DNA of 64,000 nucleotides from UBA9676 sp036522155 (GCA_036522155.1 DATDGI010000227.1:1-64000); one strand, 5' to 3'. Shown: positions 1 to 8,702, numbered from the stretch's first letter. Numbers and translations are program-made. Notes: a model not told the origin generated them from the letters alone.

Positions 1-2
1 AT

Positions 3-68
3 GAATGCCGTCCCTACGAGCTCGGCTGGCTGCTCTACGCCTGGCTGCCGCCCCAGGACGGGGAGTGA
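3..68 (+). CDS. C-terminal end of an upstream gene (partial)
   Basis: An open frame enters from the left edge and encodes 21 residues ending ELGWLLYAWLPPQDGE, then stops with TGA. The stop overlaps the ATG of the next gene as TGATG, a spacing typical of translationally coupled polysaccharide genes in this window. Too little is visible to name the product; the Trp/Leu-rich end would suit a glycosyltransferase or membrane protein. That the frame is coding is inferred only from the tight overlap. Confidence 0.5.
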   Translation, partial: ECRPYELGWLLYAWLPPQDGE

Positions 69-871
69 TGAGCCACGGCCCGGCCGTGGCCGCCCGGCGG
101 ACGCTGTTCGGGATCGGGATCGACCCGCTGACCATGCGCCAGGCCGTGGCCCGGTGCACCGCAGCGGTCGAGTCCGGCGGCCACCTGTCCATTGGCATGG
201 TCAACGCGGCCAAGGTCGTCGCCATGCGCCGCAACGAGCCGCTCCGGCAGGCGGTCAGCGGCTGCGGGCTGGTACTCGCGGACGGCCAGTCGGTGGTGTG
301 GGCCAGCCGGCTGCTGGGCGCGCCGCTGCCGGAACGGGTGGCCGGCATCGACCTGTTCACCGAGCTGCTGCGGGCGGCAGACCGCCATGTCTACCGGGTT
401 TACTTCCTCGGCGCGCGGCGGGATGTGCTCGAGCGCATGCTCGCGGGGGTCCGCCGCAGCTACCCACGGGTGGTCATCGCCGGGGCGCGGGACGGCTACT
501 TCCGGGCCGGTGAGGAGGCCGGCGTCGCGGCCCAGGTCCGCGAGTCCGGGGCGCAGTTGCTGTTCGCCGGGATGTCGTCGCCGAAGAAGGAGCTGTTCTT
601 GAGCCAGTGGGGTCCCGCCACACGGGCCAGCGTGGTGCACGGGGTAGGCGGGTCGTTTGACGTTCTCGCCGGGGTGACCCGGCGCGCCCCGGCCTGGTAC
701 CAGGACCACGGGCTGGAGTGGCTATACCGGGCGTGGCAGGAACCGGCCAGGCTCGGCCGCCGGTACCTGACCACCAACACCTCCTTCCTGGCCATGGTTG
801 TCCACGAGCTGATGCGGGCCCGGCTGGCCCCCGGTGGCAGCGCGGTCGGCGATCGGGGAGGCCGGGCATGA
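68..871 (+). CDS. WecG/TagA/CpsF family glycosyltransferase
   Basis: A 267-residue enzyme of the GT26 family, which transfers N-acetylmannosamine or its uronic acid from a UDP-sugar onto a lipid-linked acceptor at the inner face of the membrane. The signature C-terminal block is present (VHGVGGSFDVLAG, RRAP, GLEWLYR, EPARLGRRY), as is an N-terminal GIGIDPLTM segment. I chose the ATG at 68 because a GGGGAG ribosome site precedes it and it overlaps the upstream stop; an in-frame ATG at 5 has no such support. It overlaps the next gene by 4 nt (ATGA). The adjacent dehydrogenase and 2-epimerase suggest the donor is UDP-ManNAcA. Confidence 0.9.
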   Translation: MSHGPAVAARRTLFGIGIDPLTMRQAVARCTAAVESGGHLSIGMVNAAKVVAMRRNEPLRQAVSGCGLVLADGQSVVWASRLLGAPLPERVAGIDLFTELLRAADRHVYRVYFLGARRDVLERMLAGVRRSYPRVVIAGARDGYFRAGEEAGVAAQVRESGAQLLFAGMSSPKKELFLSQWGPATRASVVHGVGGSFDVLAGVTRRAPAWYQDHGLEWLYRAWQEPARLGRRYLTTNTSFLAMVVHELMRARLAPGGSAVGDRGGRA

Positions 872-2124
872 GCGCGGTCGTGGTGGCCGGGCTGGGCTAT
901 GTGGGCCTGCCGCTGGCGATGCGGGCGGTGGCGGCCGGTCACCAGGTGACCGGCTATGACACCGACCAGAGCCGGGTGAAGCGGCTGGCGGCCGGGGAGT
1001 CCTACATCGAGGACGTGCCCGCGGGCCAGCTCAAGGCGGCGCTGGACAGCGGCCGGTTCACCGCCTCGGCCGAGCCCGGGGCGTGCGCGGGCTTCGAGGT
1101 GGCACTGATCACGGTGCCCACCCCGCTCCGCGACGGCCTGCCCGACCTGACCTATCTGGAGGCAGCCTGCCGCACCCTGGCCCGGTTCCTGCGGCCGGGC
1201 GCGACCGTGATCGTGGAGTCCACGTCCTATCCGGGGACCACACAGGAGCACGTGCTGCCCTGGCTGGAGGACGGATCCGGGCTGGCCGGGGGCACCGACT
1301 TCCATCTCGGGTACAGCCCGGAACGGATCGACCCCGGCAATGCCGTCTGGTCGCTGGCCACCACGCCGAAGGTCGTCGCCGGCATCGACGCCGGTTCGCT
1401 CGCCGCGGTGCGCGGGTTCTACGACGGGCTGGTGCAGCGGACCGTGGCGGTGTCCTCGCCGCGTGAGGCCGAGCTGGCCAAGCTGATCGAGAACACCTTC
1501 CGGCACGTGAACATCGCCCTGGTGAACGAGCTGGCGGTGTTCGCCCACGAACTCGGCATCGACGTCTGGGAGGCGATCGACGCGGCCGCCACCAAGCCGT
1601 TCGGCTACCTGCCGTTCACCCCCGGACCGGGGGTGGGCGGCCACTGCCTGCCGATCGACCCGTCGTACCTGTCCTGGCGGGTGGAACGGTCGCTCGGCCA
1701 GAGCTTCCGGTTCGTCGAGCTGGCCAACGACATCAACAGCCACATGCCGGATTACGTGGTCCGCCGTCTGATGCTGGGCCTCAACCATCGCGGCAAGCCG
1801 GTCCGTGGGTCACGGGTGCTGCTGCTGGGGCTGGCGTACAAGAAGAACACCGGCGACGCCAGGGAGTCGCCCGCGGTCAGGGTGGCCGAGCTGCTGGTGG
1901 GCCTGGGGGCCGAGGTCCGGGCGGCGGACCCGCACGTGATCGAGGCGACGGCGGTGGACCCGGCCGTGGCCCGGGTCGACCCCACCCCGGCCGAGATCGC
2001 CGCGGCTGACGCGGTGGTGCTGCTCACCGACCACGACGAGTTCCGTACGGGCATCGGCGGTCACGCGCGCTACCTGCTGGACTGCCGCCGGGTCCTGTCC
2101 GGCCCGAACGTCGAGACGCTGTGA
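868..2124 (+). CDS. Nucleotide-sugar dehydrogenase (UDP-ManNAc dehydrogenase type)
   Basis: A 418-residue NAD-dependent UDP-sugar 6-dehydrogenase that oxidises C6 to a uronic acid in two steps. The N-terminal Rossmann motif GLGYVGLPLA is of the WecC/WbpA type, and the catalytic cysteine lies in GVGGHCLPIDPSYL near residue 260. The C-terminal UDP-binding domain carries GLAYKKNTGDARESPA. The start overlaps the upstream stop as ATGA, and the stop overlaps the next GTG by 4 nt. Placement between the WecG-like transferase and UDP-GlcNAc 2-epimerase makes UDP-ManNAc the likely substrate. A second, clearly Ugd-like dehydrogenase sits at 25.2 kb, so the two are probably not redundant. Confidence 0.9.
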   Translation: MSAVVVAGLGYVGLPLAMRAVAAGHQVTGYDTDQSRVKRLAAGESYIEDVPAGQLKAALDSGRFTASAEPGACAGFEVALITVPTPLRDGLPDLTYLEAACRTLARFLRPGATVIVESTSYPGTTQEHVLPWLEDGSGLAGGTDFHLGYSPERIDPGNAVWSLATTPKVVAGIDAGSLAAVRGFYDGLVQRTVAVSSPREAELAKLIENTFRHVNIALVNELAVFAHELGIDVWEAIDAAATKPFGYLPFTPGPGVGGHCLPIDPSYLSWRVERSLGQSFRFVELANDINSHMPDYVVRRLMLGLNHRGKPVRGSRVLLLGLAYKKNTGDARESPAVRVAELLVGLGAEVRAADPHVIEATAVDPAVARVDPTPAEIAAADAVVLLTDHDEFRTGIGGHARYLLDCRRVLSGPNVETL

Positions 2125-3311
2125 GGACGACACCGTTGCGGGCCATCTGCGTCGCCGGGGCGCGGCCGAACTACATGAAGGTCAAGCCGGTCATGGACGC
2201 CCTGTCGGCCGCCGGGGCGGAGACGGTGCTGGTCCACACGGGCCAGCACTACGACCCGGCCATGAGCGATGTCTTCTTCGCCGACCTCGGCCTGCGCCCG
2301 GCCGACCACTTCCTGGGCGTGGGCTCGGGGACCCAGGCCGGCCAGACCGCCCGGGTGATGACGGCCTTCGAGCCGCTGCTCAAGCGGCTGGCACCGGACG
2401 CGGTGGTGGTCGTGGGCGACGTCAACTCCACCCTCGGCTGCGCTCTCGTCACGGCGAAGTCGGGCGCGCGGCTGGCCCACGTCGAAGCCGGCCTGCGCAG
2501 CCGGGACTGGACGATGCCCGAGGAGGTCAACCGCGTCGTCACCGACCGGGTCAGCGACTACCTTTTCGCGCCATCCCCGGACGCGGCCAGCAACCTGCGC
2601 GCCGAGGGGCATGCCGAAAGCCAGATCCATCTGGCCGGCAACGTCATGGTCGACACCCTGCTGGCCAACCTGGGCCGGGCCCGGGAGCGGGACGTGCTCA
2701 GCCGGCTCGGGCTGGCAGGCGGCCAGTACGGGCTGGTCACCCTGCACCGGCCGGCCAATGTGGATGATCCCGCCATGCTGCGCGGCTTGCTGGCCGCGCT
2801 GGACCAGGTGGCGGCGATGTGCCCGCTGGTGCTGCCGGCCCACCCCCGCGCGGCCGGCGCCCTGCACCAGGCCGGGCTGTCCCGGGTCCGGGTCATTCCG
2901 CCCGCCGGTTACCTCGATTTCCTGGCCCTGGAGGCGTCGGCCAGGCTGGTCCTCACCGATTCCGGCGGCGTCCAGGAGGAGACCACGGTGCTGGGTGTCC
3001 CCTGCCTGACCCTCCGCGACAACACCGAGCGGCCCATCACCGTGACCGAGGGCACGAACCGGCTGGCCGGGCGCAGCCCGGACCGGATCGTGGCGGCGGC
3101 CCGATCGGTCCTGGAGTCGCCGCCCGAGCCGCGGTCGCCCGCCCTGTGGGACGGCCGGGCGGGCCAGCGGATCGCCGCGGTCCTGCTGGCCGGCGCGGCG
3201 GGGGAGGCGACGCCGGCCGGGGTGGCCGTCACCGGGCGCGACCAGGCCGGACCGCCGCCCCGCCAGCTCACAGGCGCGATAGCAGCGGCCGCCGCGCCCG
3301 GTGCGTCCTGA
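2121..3311 (+). CDS. wecB: UDP-N-acetylglucosamine 2-epimerase (non-hydrolysing)
   Basis: A 396-residue WecB/MnaA-type enzyme that interconverts UDP-GlcNAc and UDP-ManNAc in the cytosol. Family motifs visible are GARPNYMKVKPV at the N-terminus, VHTGQHYD, GDVNSTLG, HVEAGLRS, TLHRPANVD and the active-site region LTDSGGVQEETTVLGVPCLTLRDNTERP. The start is a GTG inside the upstream stop (GTGA), so translation is probably coupled to the dehydrogenase. The last 44 bp overlap the 3' end of the opposing gene in antisense. The Ala/Pro/Gly-rich last 35 residues extend beyond the usual core. Confidence 0.93.
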   Translation: MRTTPLRAICVAGARPNYMKVKPVMDALSAAGAETVLVHTGQHYDPAMSDVFFADLGLRPADHFLGVGSGTQAGQTARVMTAFEPLLKRLAPDAVVVVGDVNSTLGCALVTAKSGARLAHVEAGLRSRDWTMPEEVNRVVTDRVSDYLFAPSPDAASNLRAEGHAESQIHLAGNVMVDTLLANLGRARERDVLSRLGLAGGQYGLVTLHRPANVDDPAMLRGLLAALDQVAAMCPLVLPAHPRAAGALHQAGLSRVRVIPPAGYLDFLALEASARLVLTDSGGVQEETTVLGVPCLTLRDNTERPITVTEGTNRLAGRSPDRIVAAARSVLESPPEPRSPALWDGRAGQRIAAVLLAGAAGEATPAGVAVTGRDQAGPPPRQLTGAIAAAAAPGAS

Positions 3312-3942
3312 CCCGCGCCGGAGGATGCGCAACGGCGGTGCCGTCGGCCCGCCGGAGCACGAACCCCCGCGCCAGGCCGGCCATCACCAGGGCCAGCAGC
3401 AGCAGCCCACCGTAGACGCGCTTGGCCGAGCCCGCCTGGCTGAGGGTCCCGGTGTCCCCGGTGACCTGGGCGTAGATCCGGCGGCCCGGGGGCACCCCGT
3501 TCTGCGCCTGCCCCTGCGCCAGCAGCCGTACCAGCAGGTGCACGGCGGCCTGGAAGGTCCGGTGGGCGGCCGCCGGATCGGTTGACGACGCGGTCAGGGT
3601 CGCGATCGGGTTCGCATAATCGGGATAGTCCTCGTTGTACAGATTGACCAGCGCGATCTGATAGGTGCCGGTCCCGCCCTCCGCCCGGATCACCCGCCTG
3701 GAACCGGGTGATGCCAGCAGCTGGGTTATCGTCGCGCCGCTGGCGATGAGGGAAGGTGCGTACCAGGCGTACTTTTTCGGGGTGTTGAGGTACTTCGGGG
3801 CGACGAATATCACGGTCGCGCCATCGGTGTAGCTGGTCGGGCTGGTGTGGATCGCGTAGCCCGCGCCGGCCGCGAGCACCAGCACGGCCGCGGCCGCGGC
3901 CCGGGCCCGCCACAATGGTGATGAAAACGTCCTGAAAGTCAT
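3268..3942 (-). CDS. Wzz-like chain-length/envelope membrane protein
   Basis: A 224-residue protein with two predicted membrane segments, near residues 12-30 and 172-192, flanking an extracytoplasmic domain. That is the topology of polysaccharide co-polymerases (Wzz/CapA). No Walker motifs or tyrosine-rich tail are present, so any tyrosine kinase would be a separate protein. An AGGGG ribosome site precedes the ATG. The gene is divergent from a second two-TM protein at 4185 and overlaps the 3' end of wecB by 44 bp. The family call rests on topology and context; control of polymer length is an inference. Confidence 0.65.
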   Translation of the reverse strand: MTFRTFSSPLWRARAAAAAVLVLAAGAGYAIHTSPTSYTDGATVIFVAPKYLNTPKKYAWYAPSLIASGATITQLLASPGSRRVIRAEGGTGTYQIALVNLYNEDYPDYANPIATLTASSTDPAAAHRTFQAAVHLLVRLLAQGQAQNGVPPGRRIYAQVTGDTGTLSQAGSAKRVYGGLLLLALVMAGLARGFVLRRADGTAVAHPPARVRTHRARRPLLSRL

Positions 3943-4184
3943 TTCATGACCCCTGTGATCTCCGGCCCGGCGGCTGACATGACAGGAACGATACTGACCC
4001 GGCCCGGTTTATGGCGGCCATATTCGGCCGGGCTGCGGCACAATGCATCCCATCACTGTAGTATCGGAACACGGAAAGTTCAGGGTCAGCGCAGCCGGGC
4101 GCACTTCCGATACCCCACCAGGAAATACGTGCCTGGTGCGTGCGGCCGAACGGGTGCGCAATTCTTATATACGGGGCGGGATAA
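3943..4184. promoter_or_regulatory. Divergent promoter region with GTATCGG inverted repeat and hairpin
   Basis: This spacer separates the two divergent Wzz-like genes. A perfect 9-bp inverted repeat GTATCGGAA/TTCCGATAC lies at 4061-4069 and 4105-4113, and a third CGATAC copy at 3989-3994. A 7-bp hairpin CACCAGG/CCTGGTG lies at 4116-4138. For the plus-strand gene, TATATA near 4166 could be the -10, followed by a GGGGCGGG ribosome site. That the repeats bind a regulator is inferred. Confidence 0.4.
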
Positions 4185-4991
4185 ATGTATTTGGGTGAAT
4201 CGGGCAGTATCTGGCGCAGGCGCTGGATCCTGACGACTGTCATGCTCATGCTGGCGGCCTTCATCAGCGCCGCCGCCGCCGCCCGGCTGCCCCGCAGCTA
4301 CCAGGCGCAGTCCTCGGTGGTCCTGCTGGCCCCCCGGTCGGTGGCCAAGGCGGACGGCGGCAACCCCTACCTGAGCTTCAGCCCCTCCCTCACCCTGACC
4401 GCCGACGTGCTGAGCCGTGAGCTCATGGGCCCGGCGCAGGCCCGGCGGCTGGTGGCCGAGGGCGCGGCCGCTACCTACACGGTGACGCTTCCGACCTACA
4501 CCACGGCCACCACCGGGTCGGTCCTGCTCGTCACCGTGTCCGGCAGCGGCCGGGCGCTCGTGGAAACCACCCTGCAGGCGGTGACCAGGGAGATCAGCAC
4601 GGAACTGTCGCGGCTGCAGGGCCCGGTCCGGCCCGCCGACCGGATCAGGGCCACCACGCTCGCCATGTCCCCGCAGCCCACCCTCAGCATCAGCATGTCG
4701 GCCCGGCCGCTGGTCGCTGTGGTGGTGCCGGCCTTCCTGCTGGCCCTGTGGATTCCGGTCGTCGTGGATGGGCGGGCCGCGCGGCGGCGGCTCCGCCGGC
4801 AGGCGCTCCGCGCCGCCGGAGCCGTACCGGTGGGCGGCGGCCACAAGCTGCCCGTCCGGCCCGCGCCCGCTGGCCAGGTGCCCGGGGCCGGTTACCGGAC
4901 CGGGCCCGGCAACGGCACCGGCGCCGTCAACGGCAATGGCAGCGGTGGCCACGGCCGGAGCCCGCGGCGCCGCGCCGGGGTGGCCAGGTAA
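4185..4991 (+). CDS. Wzz-like membrane protein
   Basis: A 268-residue protein with two predicted membrane segments (about residues 15-33 and 172-192) around an extracytoplasmic domain, then a basic Arg-rich stretch and a low-complexity Gly/Asn tail of about 60 residues. Topology resembles polysaccharide chain-length regulators, but no catalytic motif is visible. A GGGGCGGG ribosome site precedes the ATG. It runs divergent to a similar-sized two-TM protein and convergent with the O-antigen ligase-like gene 17 bp downstream. Sequence similarity between the two Wzz-like proteins is low by eye, so they may be partners rather than recent duplicates. Confidence 0.6.
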   Translation: MYLGESGSIWRRRWILTTVMLMLAAFISAAAAARLPRSYQAQSSVVLLAPRSVAKADGGNPYLSFSPSLTLTADVLSRELMGPAQARRLVAEGAAATYTVTLPTYTTATTGSVLLVTVSGSGRALVETTLQAVTREISTELSRLQGPVRPADRIRATTLAMSPQPTLSISMSARPLVAVVVPAFLLALWIPVVVDGRAARRRLRRQALRAAGAVPVGGGHKLPVRPAPAGQVPGAGYRTGPGNGTGAVNGNGSGGHGRSPRRRAGVAR

Positions 4992-5007
4992 GGACCCGGA
5001 CGGCCGG

Positions 5008-6360
5008 TCAAGGGAGGTACGGCCGGTCGTGGGGGGAGGTCATGCGGCCGGTGAGCCGCAGCGCCGCTCCCGTGCAGCCGAGCAGCAGGAAGAACAGGCC
5101 GGCCGCGATCGTGAACGACAGCGCGTCGAACGTCGCGAACGACACGGCCGCGGCCGCCATCGAGGCCGCCAGGCACTGCCCGAGATCGCGGGCGGCCAGG
5201 TCGGCGGAGGCGCGGCGCATCCGGCGGGCGGTGAACCAGCCGGTGGCGAACAGGGCTACCAGGGCCAGCGCCCCGGCGGCCCCGGTCTCGATCAGCGAGG
5301 TCAGGTACTGGTCGTCCACGAAGAAGTTGGTCTGCGGGAAGAAGGTCTGGAACCCCTGCCCGAACCAGGGGTGGTGCCCGATCAGCGGCAACGCCGCCGC
5401 GATGGCCCCGCTCCGTGAGGTCGAGCTGGTGTCGGTGCCGAGCTGCCCGTACAAGCTGCTGAAGCTGGCCAGGATCCGCGGCCTGACCAGCCATACCAGG
5501 ACCGGTGCCGCGACGGCCAGGAGATAGGTCCAGCGCCGCTCCCGCTTGGTCCAGGTGGGCAGCAGCACGGCGAAGATCGCGGCCAGGGCGAAGACGGCCG
5601 AGCGGGACACGGTCATCGGGATGGCCGCGACGATCACCCCCACCTGGGACCAGCGCCAGGACCGCAGCCCGGCCGGCGCGAAGCGGGCCCGGTGGAACGC
5701 GAGGGGCAGGCACATGCCGAGCACGGCCGCGAATTCGAGCGGCTGCGCCGTGGTCGCCGTCACCCGGACCAGGCCCCCCCGGTTCATCAGGTCCGTGACC
5801 TGCGTGTGCACGGTGAGGCCGGGGAGGGTGATGTACTTCGCCACGTTCACCCCGGTGAAGAACTCGCCGATGCCGATCACGGCCATCACGCTGGCGGCCA
5901 GGACGACCCGCCCCAGCAGGGCGTCCAGGCGGTCCCGCCGCTCGATGCCGTCCGCCGCCAGCAGGCTCACCCCGAGCCAGCCGCAGACCGCGATGAGGCC
6001 GCGGTCGGCGCCGTTCTGCTCCAGCACCGGCAGCATCTGGTGGTTGGCCGCGACGTAGGCGGCGAAGATGGCGCAGGCGAACACGGCAACGGCCACCCGG
6101 ACCGGCTGTGGCCCCCGGTCGACCAGGAGCAGGGGGTGCGGCCGGCTGATGAGGTACCAGGCGAGCAGGAAGCCGCCAAACAGCACCGCGGGCGCGCCGG
6201 CCGCGCCGAACGGGCCTACCACCAGGCTGGACGGTATGAACATGAGCAGGCAGACGTAGCAGCTGAGCAGCGTCACGGCGTCCGCCTGGTGCCGGGGTGG
6301 GGGCATGCCGCCTTCCGGCAGGGCGGGCAGGATCGCCGTGCCCGAGTCGGTGCGGATCAT
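5008..6360 (-). CDS. O-antigen ligase/polymerase-like membrane protein
   Basis: A 450-residue polytopic protein with about 10-12 hydrophobic segments. Its long extracytoplasmic loop is followed by the Wzy_C-type region SRSGAIAAALPLIGHHPWFG, and a conserved Arg occurs near TVSRSAVFALAA. Family members either polymerise undecaprenyl-linked repeat units (Wzy) or ligate finished polymer to an acceptor (WaaL-like). In an actinomycete without lipid A the acceptor would be another envelope component. The flanking chain-length proteins and glycosyltransferases favour a Wzy-type role. Polymerase and ligase cannot be separated from sequence alone. Confidence 0.8.
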   Translation of the reverse strand: MIRTDSGTAILPALPEGGMPPPRHQADAVTLLSCYVCLLMFIPSSLVVGPFGAAGAPAVLFGGFLLAWYLISRPHPLLLVDRGPQPVRVAVAVFACAIFAAYVAANHQMLPVLEQNGADRGLIAVCGWLGVSLLAADGIERRDRLDALLGRVVLAASVMAVIGIGEFFTGVNVAKYITLPGLTVHTQVTDLMNRGGLVRVTATTAQPLEFAAVLGMCLPLAFHRARFAPAGLRSWRWSQVGVIVAAIPMTVSRSAVFALAAIFAVLLPTWTKRERRWTYLLAVAAPVLVWLVRPRILASFSSLYGQLGTDTSSTSRSGAIAAALPLIGHHPWFGQGFQTFFPQTNFFVDDQYLTSLIETGAAGALALVALFATGWFTARRMRRASADLAARDLGQCLAASMAAAAVSFATFDALSFTIAAGLFFLLLGCTGAALRLTGRMTSPHDRPYLP

Positions 6361-6625
6361 GCCGGGAAATTACGGCCAGCGACGCATTCTGCGCCCGCGC
6401 CAATTGTCCAGAAACCAGCCATATCTCACTCCCAGGACCGTGAATTGATGACGTGGCTGGCCGCGATACCGGCGCGGTGCCTGGTTAATGCCGCCGGCCA
6501 CCCGGCCGGATGCGGGAATCCGGCAGCGAATACCCCTGGAAATTCAGGCTACCGTGGGCAGCCGGGGGCCCTGCGACGTTCACCATTTTCCCGTCGCGAA
6601 GCCGCCGGAAATGCACGGATCGCGA

Positions 6626-7525
6626 TTATTGCGGCATGATCCGGCCGGAGCACCCGAGCTGCGCGGGCCGCAGCGATGGCCGGAGCAGGGTCCGGGCGGC
6701 GAACCATGACTCGCGGTGCCCGCGCGGCACCCGCGACAGTTCACTGGCGACGGCCAGCCAGTAGTAGCACCAGGAGGTGACCGGCCCGTGCCGCCGCCGG
6801 TACAGCCGGACCCGGTTGACGATCTGCATCGCGTGCGTGGCCTCGCTGCGCCCCGATCCACCGCCGATGTGGACCGCGACCGAGCGGGGCTCGTAGCGGG
6901 TGCGCAGCCCCACGTCGCGGGCGCGCAGGGCCAGATCCGTCTCCTCCGAGTACAGGAAGAAGCTCTCGTCCCAGCCACCGAGCAGGTCATAGCAGGCCCG
7001 TGACATCAGCAGGACCGCGCCCAGGGCCCAGTCCACCGTGCACGGGCGGGCATAGCGGGAGGCGCCGTGGACGTATTCGGAGAAGACCGCCAGCCTGGTC
7101 CGGGTGAGGCCGAGCGCGCGCGGCAGCGTGGGCTCGCGCCGCAGTGACAGCTCAAGTGTCCCGCGGGGGGACCGCACTTGCGGGGCCACGATGCCGACCC
7201 CGGGCTCGGCCAGCGCGGCCAGCAGCGGCGGGACGGCGTTCGCGTGCAGCCGGACATCGGGGTTGAGCACCAGGATGGCGGGCGCGGCCGCCGCCTCGCG
7301 GACCCCCCGGTTGATACCCGCGGCGTAGCCGTCGTTGGCGGCGGTCACCACCCGGCAGCCGCCCCGGGCCGTGAGGTAGCCGGCGGTCCCGTCGGCCGAG
7401 CCGTTGTCCACCACGACCACGTCGCCGGAGCAGCCGCCCAGCGCGGCCGGCAATGAGTCGAGCAGGCCGCCCACCACGGTGCGGCTGTTATGGGTCACGA
7501 TGACCACGGCGACATCGGGTGGCAT
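6626..7525 (-). CDS. GT2 glycosyltransferase (rhamnosyltransferase-like)
   Basis: A 299-residue GT-A fold transferase. The N-terminus VAVVIVTHNSRTVVGG and VVDNGSADGT form the nucleotide-binding strand, VLNPDVRL holds the DXD-equivalent, and the acceptor-side blocks GAVLLMSRACYDLLGGWDE and YSEETDLALRARDVG are typical of WbbL-like sugar transferases. No ribosome site is visible. Instead TAGATT ends 6 nt before the ATG, which suggests a leaderless mRNA. The donor cannot be read from sequence; dTDP-rhamnose is a guess from the subfamily. Confidence 0.88.
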   Translation of the reverse strand: MPPDVAVVIVTHNSRTVVGGLLDSLPAALGGCSGDVVVVDNGSADGTAGYLTARGGCRVVTAANDGYAAGINRGVREAAAAPAILVLNPDVRLHANAVPPLLAALAEPGVGIVAPQVRSPRGTLELSLRREPTLPRALGLTRTRLAVFSEYVHGASRYARPCTVDWALGAVLLMSRACYDLLGGWDESFFLYSEETDLALRARDVGLRTRYEPRSVAVHIGGGSGRSEATHAMQIVNRVRLYRRRHGPVTSWCYYWLAVASELSRVPRGHRESWFAARTLLRPSLRPAQLGCSGRIMPQ

Positions 7526-7622
7526 AGCGAGAATCTAGCGAGGCCGCGAGAGCGGGGCGGCCGAAGCCGGTTATGCCCGGCGTTGACCGGCGGCATTGCC
7601 CCGGATTGCCGCGGAAAAGGTT

Positions 7623-7651
7623 CCGGCCCCGGCGCTAGGCGCCGGGGCCGG
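7623..7651 (-). terminator. Terminator hairpin of beta-helix gene 1
   Basis: A perfect 13-bp inverted repeat CCGGCCCCGGCGC/GCGCCGGGGCCGG with a TAG loop lies 20 bp beyond the stop of the minus-strand gene. Read on the minus strand the stem is followed by AACCTTTTCC, a weak U-tract. A closely similar hairpin follows the next paralogue. Confidence 0.75.
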
Positions 7652-7670
7652 TGGGGTTGGGTGCGGTGGG

Positions 7671-8702
7671 TTATGGGGCGGCGACGGCCTGGCCGGTGGC
7701 GTCCCAGACGTTGCCGCTCCAGGTGTTGCCCTGGCCGGTGGGCGCGAACGCGGTGTCGGGCCCCCAGTAGCCGCCGTTGGGGAACATCTGGGTGCTGATG
7801 CGGTTGTTGGTGAACTGGATGTTGTAGGGCATGGGCTGGCCGGGCCTCTGGCCGCCGTAGAAGGCGTAGCCGCCGCCCGCGATCAGGTTGCCGGTGATGA
7901 CGCGGTTGGCCTGGACCCCGAAGTCGGCGAACAGCCCGATGGCGTCGGTCTGGGTGAGCTGGTTGAAGATGGTGTTGCCGCTGATGGTCAGGGTGCCGCT
8001 GGTGTTACCGCCGTTGGAGGTGATCCCGTTGACGTGGTCGCCGGGCTGGTAGCCCATGGAGTGGATGTAGTTGCCGCTGATCAGACCCTGCTCCATCTGC
8101 ACACCGGTGGCGGTGTTGTAGATGTTGTTGTCCACGACCTGCAGGCCGGTGCTGTCGCCGTAGACGTCCTTGACCCCGACCATCAGCCGCCCGGCGCCGG
8201 TATTGGTGCCATTGATGGTGTCATTCTCGATCGTCACACCGCTGGTGTGGCGCAGGGTGATCCCGAAGGAACTGGCCCCGGTGTTGACGACCTGGGAATC
8301 CTCAATGGTGACGTTGCTCGCGACGACGTTGACGTTGTAGGGGATGTAGAGGCCACTGAGGACCGCCCCGTTACCGTTGACCTGGACGAAACCCCTGGGG
8401 TCGTAGTACCAGCCCGGCCCGCGGGACACCTGGCCCGGCACCGTCTTCAGCGTGGTCCCCGCCGGTACCCCGGTGTTGGTGGAGTCGGGGTAGCCGTAGG
8501 CGCCGGGGTTGGCGGCGACGTTGGTGTGCGGCGTGGACGCGGCCGATGCGGTGCCGGCGGCGAAGACGCTCAGCACCGTCCCGGCGGTCAGCAGGCCCGC
8601 GGTGGCGACGGCCAGCCGGGCCGTCAGCGAAGCCCGCCGACGGGCGGGGCGTGCGTCAGTTCGTGTGGTCTTGCTTGCCTGGTTCTTCATTTTCCTGGAC
8701 AT
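7671..8702 (-). CDS. Secreted right-handed beta-helix protein 1
   Basis: A 343-residue exported protein. An Arg-rich n-region and a hydrophobic stretch ending ASA form a Sec-type signal peptide (about residues 1-55). The mature part starts with the family block GYPDSTNTGVPAG and continues as short strand-turn repeats (NVTIEDSQV, GVTIENDTI, TISGNTIF) typical of parallel beta-helix polysaccharide-binding or lyase proteins. Candidate carboxylates lie in GDHVNGITSNGG and TQTDAIGLF, but no lyase triad can be assigned. An AAAGGGAG ribosome site precedes the ATG. It is one of three paralogues within 5 kb. Action on a surface polysaccharide is inferred from context. Confidence 0.82.
   Translation of the reverse strand: MSRKMKNQASKTTRTDARPARRRASLTARLAVATAGLLTAGTVLSVFAAGTASAASTPHTNVAANPGAYGYPDSTNTGVPAGTTLKTVPGQVSRGPGWYYDPRGFVQVNGNGAVLSGLYIPYNVNVVASNVTIEDSQVVNTGASSFGITLRHTSGVTIENDTINGTNTGAGRLMVGVKDVYGDSTGLQVVDNNIYNTATGVQMEQGLISGNYIHSMGYQPGDHVNGITSNGGNTSGTLTISGNTIFNQLTQTDAIGLFADFGVQANRVITGNLIAGGGYAFYGGQRPGQPMPYNIQFTNNRISTQMFPNGGYWGPDTAFAPTGQGNTWSGNVWDATGQAVAAP

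Noticed and set aside
2070..3332. Long antisense open frames such as the 420-codon frame opposite wecB
   Set aside because: High-GC coding DNA keeps other frames open. The products are Arg/Gly/Pro-rich without family motifs, while the sense frame encodes a clear enzyme. The same holds for other antisense frames over nuo, cys and GT genes.
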